64,000 nt of DNA from Candidatus Pseudomonas phytovorans (GTDB lineage: Bacteria > Pseudomonadota > Gammaproteobacteria > Pseudomonadales > Pseudomonadaceae): assembly GCA_029202525.1 (NCBI GenBank), contig CP119325.1, positions 4,438,001 to 4,502,000 on the forward strand. The letters run 5' to 3'. The translations under genes and the position numbers were made by a program. Of this stretch, positions 27,514-34,899 are shown one piece after another. Numbering within the stretch: position 1 is the stretch's first letter; every line of letters begins with the position of its first letter. The notes under the pieces were generated by a model that worked only from the letters and a program-made list of their open reading frames with translations, ran no database searches and was not told the DNA's origin.

Positions 27514-28842
27514 ATGAAACGCCCGTGCCTGATGGTGTGCTTGCTGGGGGTTGCCGTACAGGCCAGTGCCATGGACCTGAAGCAAGCCTGGGATTTGTTG
27601 CAGTACCAGGGCCCGATCTATCAAGCCGCCGTGCATGAGAAGCAAGCCGGCAGCGAGAACCGCGCCATCGGCGAGGCCGGCCTGCTGCCACAGATCAACG
27701 CCTCGGCCTATTTCAACAGGGTCAATGGCAGCCAGCGCCAGAGTGGCCAGGATCGAGACCTGGACTACGACTCCAAAGGCGCCAATGTGCGCCTGCGCCA
27801 ACCGCTGTTCAACAAGCAGAAGATGGCCGAGTACCGCCAGGGCCAGCAACGGGCCGATTACAGCGTGGCGGTGTTCGACGCCAAGAGCCAGGACGCTGCG
27901 GTACGCCTGGCCGATGCCTACTTCGACGTGCTGCTGGCCAGCGAAACCATCACCTTGGCCAAGGCCAAGCTGAACGCCTTCGAAGAGCAACTGGCTTCGG
28001 CGAAACGGCGCAAGGAGCTGGGCGCCGGTACCATTACCGACGTCGATGAGTCGGTGGCCCGCCGTGACCTGGCCGAGGCCGACCTGATCGATGCCCAGGA
28101 TAACCTGGTCAATGCCCGCCGCAAGCTGGAGGAGTACATAGGTGAAACCCCGCAGGCGCTGACCACCTTGCAGCCGGGCTTCAATACACCGCCGCTGATG
28201 CCGGGCAACCTGCAGGACTGGCTGGTGAAAGCACAGGCCGACAGCCCGCTGATTCACGCGCGCCGGCACAGCTACGAGCTGGCCGAAGAAGAAGTCAATC
28301 GCGCCCGTGCCGGGCACTACCCTACCCTGGATTTCGTGGCGGGTTACAACGCCGGCAGCAGCCAGTCGATTTCCGAGCTCAACCAGCGCAACCACTACAG
28401 CTCCATCGGGCTGGAGCTGAACATTCCGCTGTACAGCGGCGGCAGCACCAGCGCCCTGACCCGCCAGGCCAGCGCCAACAGTTCCAAGGCCCTGGATGAA
28501 CTGGACGCCACCCGCCAGGAGGTGATTTCTGGCACCACCCGCGAGTACCGCGGCGTGCAGAGCGGCGCCTTGCGCATTCATGCACTGGAAAAGGCCGTGG
28601 CTTCCAACGAGCGCTCGCTGACCTCGACCCGCAAGGGCTTCAAGGAAGGCGGCACCAGCACCAACTCGGATGTCCTCAATGCCGAGGAACTGCTGTATGA
28701 CGCCCGCCACGACCTGTTCGAGGCAAAGCTGAACTACCTGATGTCGCGGCTGCGCCTGGCCTCGTCAGTGGGTAGCCTGGGGGATGACGATATCGAGCAG
28801 GTGAACGACTATCTGGGGCCGGAACTCTTGGTGACTAACTGA
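27514..28842 (+). CDS. Type I secretion outer-membrane channel (TolC/PrtF family)
   Basis: A 442-residue outer-membrane efflux protein with a signal peptide (CLMVCLLGVAVQASA). Two repeated OEP domains follow; conserved features include AYFDVLLASETITLAKAK and SLTSTRKGFKEGG, with an inter-domain NLQDWLVKAQADSP segment. The length is typical of AprF/PrtF. It is the last gene of the exporter operon; the HlyD stop and its ATG are separated by one base. A REP pair follows and probably ends the transcript. Confidence 0.93.
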   Translation: MKRPCLMVCLLGVAVQASAMDLKQAWDLLQYQGPIYQAAVHEKQAGSENRAIGEAGLLPQINASAYFNRVNGSQRQSGQDRDLDYDSKGANVRLRQPLFNKQKMAEYRQGQQRADYSVAVFDAKSQDAAVRLADAYFDVLLASETITLAKAKLNAFEEQLASAKRRKELGAGTITDVDESVARRDLAEADLIDAQDNLVNARRKLEEYIGETPQALTTLQPGFNTPPLMPGNLQDWLVKAQADSPLIHARRHSYELAEEEVNRARAGHYPTLDFVAGYNAGSSQSISELNQRNHYSSIGLELNIPLYSGGSTSALTRQASANSSKALDELDATRQEVISGTTREYRGVQSGALRIHALEKAVASNERSLTSTRKGFKEGGTSTNSDVLNAEELLYDARHDLFEAKLNYLMSRLRLASSVGSLGDDDIEQVNDYLGPELLVTN

Positions 28843-28913
28843 GGGAATCTGAAGGTTGACGCAATCCTTGGGGAGCAGCTGTCTTGCGTAAAATTTAAAC
28901 AGCGTGCGCGATC

Positions 28914-29004
28914 CCTGTGGGAGCGGGCTTGCCCGCGAACACCGGCGAAGCCGGTGCCATCCACCGTGCTGGATTCTTCGCGGGCACGCCCGCTCCCACA
29001 GAGG
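28914..29004. repeat. Inverted REP pair after the exporter operon
   Basis: CCTGTGGGAGCGGGCTTGCC..CGAA (28914-28939) and its inverted copy (28977-29004) flank a smaller internal hairpin, ACCGGCGAAGCCGGT. It lies 71 bases after the TolC-like stop and 85 before the next gene. Confidence 0.8.
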
Positions 29005-29089
29005 ACCGCGTTGACGTTGCAGCCTATGCATAGCTGCGACGCATTTCTTCGCGCTATGATCGGACACCCTGCCGCGGACGCCCTGCCCC

Positions 29090-29953
29090 ATGCCCGTAGA
29101 CCTTCAAGCCTTGTACCCCAGGTTGATCCACCTGATGCTGGACACCGTGTTCGTGGTCGACAGGGACAACCAGATCGCCTTCGTCAGCGATGCCTGCGAG
29201 GCGCTGTTGGGTTACAAGCCCGGTGAAATGATCGGCACTCCGATTACCGACTACATGCACCCTGACGACCTCGCGGCCACACGCGCGTCGATTGTGCGGG
29301 TGATGAACGGCCAGCCCCATTACGATTTCCGTAACCGCTATGTGCGCAAAGATGGCGGTATCGTGCACATCCTGTGGGCAGCCAGCTGGTCCGAAGAGGC
29401 TCAAGCGCGTATCGGTGTGGCGCGCGATGTAACCGCCCTGCGCCAGGCCGAAGATGAACTGCGTTTTTTGGCCCATCACGACCCGCTGACCCGGCTGGCC
29501 AACCGCGCCATGTTCAATGAACGGCTGGACACAGCCCTCGCCGCCGCTCGGCGGCACGATCACACGCTGGCGTTGCTGTTTCTGGATATCAACGACTTCA
29601 AGCAAATCAACGATGTGCACGGGCATGCCGTGGGTGACAGGGTGCTGTGCACGCTGGCGCGGCGGCTGGAAGGCTGTGTAAGCGCCACCGACACGGTGGC
29701 GCGCATGGGCGGTGACGAATTCACCGTGCTGTTGACCGATTGCCCGTCGCCAGAGGCCATTGCCGAGCAGGTAGCGGGTATTCTGGCGGCCATGGCCGAA
29801 CCACTCGGTATGGCGCTGTCCGGTATAGACGCGCCGTCCTGCAGCATCGGCGTGGCGTGTTTCCCTGAGGATGGCCACGATGCCGACACGCTGCTGCGTC
29901 ATGCCGATGGGGATATGTACCGGGTCAAGCGCAAACACACGGCGACCGGGTAA
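29090..29953 (+). CDS. PAS-GGDEF diguanylate cyclase
   Basis: A 287-residue soluble sensor enzyme that would make cyclic di-GMP from GTP. A PAS domain occupies about 10-120 (MLDTVFVVDRDNQIAFVSDA, ending in GVARDVTALRQAE). The GGDEF domain follows (HHDPLTRLANRAMF, DINDFKQIND) with an intact active site MGGDEF. No RxxD inhibitory site is present five residues before GGDEF, so feedback control by product is not expected. It is separate from the exporter operon (REP pair between) but adjacent to a large secreted-protein locus. The PAS ligand is unknown. Confidence 0.9.
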   Translation: MPVDLQALYPRLIHLMLDTVFVVDRDNQIAFVSDACEALLGYKPGEMIGTPITDYMHPDDLAATRASIVRVMNGQPHYDFRNRYVRKDGGIVHILWAASWSEEAQARIGVARDVTALRQAEDELRFLAHHDPLTRLANRAMFNERLDTALAAARRHDHTLALLFLDINDFKQINDVHGHAVGDRVLCTLARRLEGCVSATDTVARMGGDEFTVLLTDCPSPEAIAEQVAGILAAMAEPLGMALSGIDAPSCSIGVACFPEDGHDADTLLRHADGDMYRVKRKHTATG

Positions 29954-29986
29954 CGATACCCCCTGCGCTTCAGCGCCGGACCTGCA

Positions 29987-32416
29987 TCAGAAGTCGACCG
30001 TGGCCGACAGCTGCAACGCCCTCGGGTAGCCCGGCGATATTGCGCCGTACGACGCCACACCCGACCAGTACTCGCGGTCGAACACGTTCTGCACCGTCGC
30101 CCGGAAGGTTGTAGGGCGGCCATCGATACGGGTGGCATAGCGCGCCCCGACGTCGAACCGTGTCCAGGCATCGAGTTCCTGGGTGTTGGCCTGGTTGATG
30201 TACTGGCTGCCGGTATAGATAGCACCACCGGTCAGCGTCACGCCCTCAACCCAAGGGGTATCCCACTCAGCCCAGAGGTTGGCCTGCACGTCCGGCACGC
30301 CGACCGGCTCGTTGCCCTTGTTGGCGGCCGTGGCCGAATCCGTCAATTTCCCGTCCAGCACTGTCACGCCGCCCAGTAACCGGGTGCCCGGCGCAACCTC
30401 ACCGAACATGCTTAGCTCGATGCCGCGGTTACGCTGCTGTGCCTGCACCGAGAACTGGTTGCCAGTACCCAGCTCACCACTGGGCTTCTCGATCTGGAAT
30501 ACCGACAAGGTGGTCATGAACGTGTTGTGCTCGTACTTCACACCCAGCTCGTGCTGTTTGGTCTTGTAGGGCGCAAACGCTTCACCGGCATTGCTCGCCG
30601 TGGCGGGTGCGACATCACCTTTGCTCAGGCCCTCGACGTAGTTGTAGTACAGCGCGATGTTTTCCCACGGTTTGACCACCACGCCGACAACGGGGGTCGT
30701 TGCACTGTCTTTGTAGCGCGAGGTCACCGCGCCCGCCGTGCTGTAGTTGCGCGACTCGATCTCCTGGCGCCGCACCCCCAGTGTCAGTTGCACGCGATCA
30801 TCGAGGACCGACAAGGTGTCTGTCAGGGCAACGCCAGACAGCTCGGCCTCAGACACTCGGTCCACCTTTGGCGCAGCGATGTATTGCTTGGGCACCTCTA
30901 CCGGGTGATAGATGTTCGAACGGATTTCCGTACCGTTGTTGATGCCGCGTGACAACTCATCCTGATAGCGGGTCGCCATGGCCGTAACCGTGTGATTGAC
31001 CGGTCCGGTTTCAAACAACGTGCGCAGCCCCACGTCGGCGGTGGAGCGATCGACGTTGAATTTGTAATAACCGGGGATGTTGCTGGTGTCGCCTGCCGCA
31101 TTGAGGATCCTTGGCACCTGGTCGGACATCCGCGCCACATCTGCCCTGCCGCCACCGGCATGGGCGAACACCGTCAACGCGTCGTTGATGTCGTATTCCC
31201 CGCCCAGCAACGCCGATTGCTCTTTGGTTTTCGACCAACCCCAGTCCTGCGGCAGATTGGTTCGGCCACTGGCGGCGGAGGGCACGTCGAAACCGGGGGC
31301 CACGGTAAACGGACGTGAAGCAGCATCCCAGCGCTCTTCCTGGCTGATGAAGTCCAGGTTCAGGCGCAAGCGCTCACCTTGGTAGTCCAGGGCGATGGCG
31401 CCGATGTCCAACGCACGTTGCTGGTCATCGATAGCCGTGTCGCCCTCGGCCAGGCTACCGTTGAAACGCACGCCCCATTGCCGCTGGTCCCCAAAACGGC
31501 GGCTGATGTCGAGGTGGCCGCCCACCTGGGTGTCAGAGCTGTAGCTGGCGGTGACACGCGTCAAATCCTCGGCGAGCGCGCGCTTGGGCACGATGTTGAT
31601 CACCCCGCCAACGCCGCTGTTCGGGGAAATGCCGTACATCAAGGCCCCCGGCCCCTTGAGCACTTCGACCCGCTCGGCGTATTCGGTGAATACCCGGTAA
31701 TTGGGGGCAACGCCGTAAACACCATCGAAGGCCAGCTCGCCCAGGTTGCCTTCACCCACCGGGAAGCCACGAATGAAAAACGAATCGACGATGCCGCCCG
31801 CTTGGCCAGTGGAGCGCACCGAAGGATCACGCTCCAGGGCATCAGCCACGGTCACGGTCTGCAAGTCGGCGAGGGTTTTTGCGGTGTAGCTGGTCACGCT
31901 GAAAGGCGTATCCATCACGTCCTTGTTACCAAGCATGCCTAGCCGGCCACCACGTGCGACCTGCCCCCCGGCGTAGGCGTCAGGCAAGGTTTCTTGGCGT
32001 ACGCCATTGGCTTCGATGGTGGTAGCGGCCAGTGTGAGGCCATCGCCATTGCTTGCCTGGCGGATCAGTTGATAACTGCCGCTGCTCAGTTCCACCAGCT
32101 CAAGGCCACTGCCGGCCAGCAACCGGGTGATACCCTCACGCGCCGAATAGGCACCGCTGAGCCCGGGGCTGTGCAGGCCATCGGTCAAGGCCGGTTCAAA
32201 CGAAAGCGCAACACCGGAAGCCAGCGCGAAGCTGGACAAAACCCGTCCCAGTGGGCCCGGAGCAATCTCGTAGGTGCGAATGGCCACAGCATCCAGGGGC
32301 TGCGCCACGGCTGGCAGCAACTGGCCGGCCCCCGCCACCAGAACGGCCCCGAACAGGGTGCCACGCACCGCGACAGCTAATGCACGCTTACGGAATGGAC
32401 GACTTGCAACAGGCAT
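29987..32416 (-). CDS. TonB-dependent siderophore receptor with STN domain (cassette C)
   Basis: An 809-residue outer-membrane receptor. I chose the ATG at 32416 (AAGGA ten bases upstream) because the signal peptide (RKRALAVAVRG, ending AVAQ) follows directly; an ATG at 32455 has AGGA touching it. The STN domain lies at about 45-120 (YEIAPGPLGRVLSSFALASG). A TonB-box-like segment (LTLAATTIEA) is followed by the plug (DTPFSVTSYTAKT, FFIRGFPV, VEVLKGPGALMYG) and a barrel ending in Phe (LQLSATVDF). It closes the sigma-FecR-receptor unit on this strand. A hydroxamate siderophore is plausible from the overall type, but the substrate is not proven. Confidence 0.9.
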   Translation of the reverse strand: MPVASRPFRKRALAVAVRGTLFGAVLVAGAGQLLPAVAQPLDAVAIRTYEIAPGPLGRVLSSFALASGVALSFEPALTDGLHSPGLSGAYSAREGITRLLAGSGLELVELSSGSYQLIRQASNGDGLTLAATTIEANGVRQETLPDAYAGGQVARGGRLGMLGNKDVMDTPFSVTSYTAKTLADLQTVTVADALERDPSVRSTGQAGGIVDSFFIRGFPVGEGNLGELAFDGVYGVAPNYRVFTEYAERVEVLKGPGALMYGISPNSGVGGVINIVPKRALAEDLTRVTASYSSDTQVGGHLDISRRFGDQRQWGVRFNGSLAEGDTAIDDQQRALDIGAIALDYQGERLRLNLDFISQEERWDAASRPFTVAPGFDVPSAASGRTNLPQDWGWSKTKEQSALLGGEYDINDALTVFAHAGGGRADVARMSDQVPRILNAAGDTSNIPGYYKFNVDRSTADVGLRTLFETGPVNHTVTAMATRYQDELSRGINNGTEIRSNIYHPVEVPKQYIAAPKVDRVSEAELSGVALTDTLSVLDDRVQLTLGVRRQEIESRNYSTAGAVTSRYKDSATTPVVGVVVKPWENIALYYNYVEGLSKGDVAPATASNAGEAFAPYKTKQHELGVKYEHNTFMTTLSVFQIEKPSGELGTGNQFSVQAQQRNRGIELSMFGEVAPGTRLLGGVTVLDGKLTDSATAANKGNEPVGVPDVQANLWAEWDTPWVEGVTLTGGAIYTGSQYINQANTQELDAWTRFDVGARYATRIDGRPTTFRATVQNVFDREYWSGVASYGAISPGYPRALQLSATVDF

Positions 32417-32521
32417 GAAAGGCGAGTCCTTCTGGCAGGAAATGGAAGTGTTCATTCCTGTTGCCAGCCGAGACTGAAAAAAGTATCACCAGCAGCGCAG
32501 TTTTTTTTCGCGCCTGGCAGC

Positions 32522-33505
32522 TTACGGCTCTGCGGGGTAAAGCAGGGTCCAGTAACCATGCATGTGCGCAGATACCCGCAATGCGTAGGTCGACTCCAGC
32601 ATGCTCAGGCTGCGCTGCGTGTCGCTGACCGGAAAAGCCCCCGAAATGCGCAGGCCGGCAATGCGAGGGTCGCAGCGGATGACGCCGCGTTGGTAACGCG
32701 CCAGCTCAGCCACAAATTCATCCAGCCGCATGTGGTCTGCCAGCAGCATGCCCTGGGTCCAGGCGGTCGCGGTGCTGTCGACCGGCATCGGCCTGCCGAC
32801 CGTGTGCGCGTTGAAATCGACACGCTCACCGGCCTGTACAACGGTGCCTGCAGGGGCCGCCGCACGGGCGGGCTCGATGCGAATGGCCCCTTCGATAACT
32901 GCCAGGTAGGTGCGCCCGTCCCGCTCTCGCACACTGAAGCGCGTGCCCAGCGCTTGCATGCGCCCCTCCCGTGTTCCCACCCGCAGGGGGCGCGCAGGCA
33001 CTACGATATCGGGTGCAGTCTGCACCAGAATTTCGCCCCGGCGCAGTTGAATGAAGCGCTCGTCGCCATCGAAACGGATGTCGATTGCAGAATCGGTATT
33101 GAGGAAGATCTGCGTCCCATCGGCCAGGGTGAGCTGGCGACACTGACCTACGCTTGAGCGATAGTCGGCGGCCCAGCCTTGTTGCTCGGTCAGTTTCCAG
33201 CCTGCCCAACCTGCCGGAAGCACAGCCAGCAGCAACGCCAACCGGCTGATCATCGCCCGACGGCCTGGGTCGGCCGGGCGGTCGAGCGCCGATATAGACA
33301 GCGCCGGCGGCAAACCGTCCAGCTTGCCCATCAGCCGCTCGGCCCGCTGCCAGGCCTGTGCCCGCTTGGGGCTGCTGCTGCGCCAGGCCAACCAGTCGGC
33401 CCTTTGCGCATCGGTGACCGACCCGGCGCTCAAGGCCATCAACCACTCGGCCGCTTCCTCAAGCGCCTCAGTATCTGTTGGGCCGACACGCTGAACATCA
33501 GTCAT
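32522..33505 (-). CDS. FecR-family anti-sigma factor (cassette C)
   Basis: A 327-residue FecR regulator. The N-terminal DUF4880 segment (EEAAEWLMALSAG, RADWLAWRSSSPKRAQAW) is followed by a membrane helix at about 85-104 and the periplasmic FecR domain (LADGTQIFLNTDSAIDIRF, then LRRGEILVQTA). The ATG follows the sigma factor stop without a gap (TAAATG), so translation is coupled. The receptor gene follows 105 bases on. Confidence 0.92.
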   Translation of the reverse strand: MTDVQRVGPTDTEALEEAAEWLMALSAGSVTDAQRADWLAWRSSSPKRAQAWQRAERLMGKLDGLPPALSISALDRPADPGRRAMISRLALLLAVLPAGWAGWKLTEQQGWAADYRSSVGQCRQLTLADGTQIFLNTDSAIDIRFDGDERFIQLRRGEILVQTAPDIVVPARPLRVGTREGRMQALGTRFSVRERDGRTYLAVIEGAIRIEPARAAAPAGTVVQAGERVDFNAHTVGRPMPVDSTATAWTQGMLLADHMRLDEFVAELARYQRGVIRCDPRIAGLRISGAFPVSDTQRSLSMLESTYALRVSAHMHGYWTLLYPAEP

Positions 33506-34018
33506 TTAGTCGACCAGCCTCAAGCACTGCAGAAATGCCTGTTTCATGTAACGCTTGATGGTGATGAGCGACACACCTAGCTGCTCGGCAATGGCCTCGT
33601 ACTTCATGCCGCCCAGCTGAGACAGCAGAAACGCGCGCCTGACCAACGCTGGCAGCGTATCGAGCATGGCATCTATTTCGTGCAGGGTTTCCAGAATCAG
33701 CAAGCGGGCCTCGGGCGACGGCACCTCGGGTTCTGGCAGGTGTTCAAGCGCCTTGAGATAGGCTCGCTCCAGCGATTTACGCTGGCACCAGTTGGCAAGG
33801 ATGCCACCGGCGACGCAGCTCAAGTAAGCGCGCGGCTCATCGAACACCACGGTTTTCGAGGCCAGGATGCGCGCAAAGGTATCTTGCACCAGGTCGGCCG
33901 CATCGACCGCATTGCCCAGGCGCCTGCGCAGCCTGGCATGCAGCCAGCCCTGGTGGCCGTTGTAAAGGGCCTCTACATTACGCAGGTGATTGTCGGAGCC
34001 AGGTAGCACGTCGCTCAT
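33506..34018 (-). CDS. FecI-like ECF sigma factor (cassette C)
   Basis: A 170-residue ECF sigma factor. Region 2 contains DAADLVQDTFARIL, and region 4 has a helix-turn-helix (MKYEAIAEQLGVSLITIKRY). The ATG at 34018 is chosen; a TTG at 34057 would lie inside the Fur-like element. It heads the cassette C unit and diverges from a methyltransferase gene. Confidence 0.9.
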   Translation of the reverse strand: MSDVLPGSDNHLRNVEALYNGHQGWLHARLRRRLGNAVDAADLVQDTFARILASKTVVFDEPRAYLSCVAGGILANWCQRKSLERAYLKALEHLPEPEVPSPEARLLILETLHEIDAMLDTLPALVRRAFLLSQLGGMKYEAIAEQLGVSLITIKRYMKQAFLQCLRLVD

Positions 34019-34041
34019 GGGGGCGATTCTATTCACGCAAG

Positions 34042-34059
34042 TGAGAATTGTTTTCAATA
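34042..34059 (-). promoter_or_regulatory. Fur-like element upstream of ECF sigma factor C
   Basis: Read on the minus strand the element is TATTGAAAACAATTCTCA, 15 of 18 identical to the one at 8852-8869. It lies 23 bases upstream of the sigma start and 50 bases upstream of the divergent methyltransferase. Likely iron control. Confidence 0.5.
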
Positions 34060-34108
34060 TTAAGGTAGCGTTTCAACACAACGCAAGTTCAACCACCGGG
34101 ACACCACC

Positions 34109-34777
34109 ATGCCTGACCGTGAAAGCACCCTGCTCGACAGTTGGCAGCACAATGCCCACGCCTGGATCGATGCCGTGCGCAACGGCGCCATCGAAAGCCG
34201 TCGCCAGGTCACCGACCAGGCCATCCTGCTCACCCTCCTTGGCCGCCAACCCGCACGGGTACTGGACCTGGGCTGCGGTGAGGGCTGGTTGCTGCGTGCG
34301 CTGGACGACCGTGGTATCGAAGCCGTGGGCGTCGATGGTGACCGGACGCTGGTGGATGCCGCGCGCGCTGCGGGCTCGGCCGAAGTGCACCTGGCCAGTT
34401 ATGCGCAGTTGGCCGATGCGCAGGTTTATGTGGGCAAGGGTTATGACCTGATCTGCGCCAACTTCGCGCTGTTGCATCAGGACATTATTCCGCTGTTGGC
34501 GGCGATGAATGATCTGCTGGTGCCGGGTGGCGCACTGGTGATTCAGACGTTGCACCCATGGAGCGTGGCAGGCGGGGACTATCAGGACGGCTGGCGGGAG
34601 GAATCATTTGCCGGGTTTGGCGGGAACTGGCAGCCAATGCCCTGGTATTTCCGCACCCTGGCCAGCTGGCTGAATGCCCTGGACATGGCCGGGTTGCGGC
34701 TGGTCAGTTTGCAGGAACCGCAGCACCCGCAAAGTGCGGTGCCGCAGTCACTGTTGATGGTGGCAGAGCGCCCCTGA
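34109..34777 (+). CDS. Class I SAM-dependent methyltransferase
   Basis: A 222-residue Rossmann-fold methyltransferase. Motif I is VLDLGCGEGWLLRAL (about 50-64), the acidic residue after strand 2 is in AVGVDGD, and FALLHQDIIPLL and GGALVIQTLHPW fit the later motifs. The substrate is unknown; small-molecule methyltransferases of this size are common. It diverges from the sigma factor with a shared 90-base promoter region that carries the Fur-like element, so iron-linked expression is possible. A REP pair follows it. Confidence 0.8.
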   Translation: MPDRESTLLDSWQHNAHAWIDAVRNGAIESRRQVTDQAILLTLLGRQPARVLDLGCGEGWLLRALDDRGIEAVGVDGDRTLVDAARAAGSAEVHLASYAQLADAQVYVGKGYDLICANFALLHQDIIPLLAAMNDLLVPGGALVIQTLHPWSVAGGDYQDGWREESFAGFGGNWQPMPWYFRTLASWLNALDMAGLRLVSLQEPQHPQSAVPQSLLMVAERP

Positions 34778-34790
34778 ACAGCTGCAGCTC

Positions 34791-34892
34791 TACCGGCCCC
34801 ATCGCCGGCAAGCCAGCTCCCACAGGTACTGCATTGGCCTATCAGGCGGCGGTGATCCTGTGGGAGCTGGCTTGCCGGCGATGAGGCCGGTA
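34791..34892. repeat. Inverted REP pair
   Basis: Left arm 34791-34826 (CCGGCAAGCCAGCTCCCACA core) and right arm 34857-34892 are near-perfect inverted copies. They lie between the convergent methyltransferase and quiC genes and probably terminate both. Confidence 0.8.
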
Positions 34893-34899
34893 CAGGCAA

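Noticed and set aside
25308..27572. A 754-codon minus-strand frame opposite the ABC and HlyD-like genes
   Set aside because: The plus strand encodes clear ABC transporter and HlyD motifs; the opposite frame has no domain and is a codon-bias shadow.
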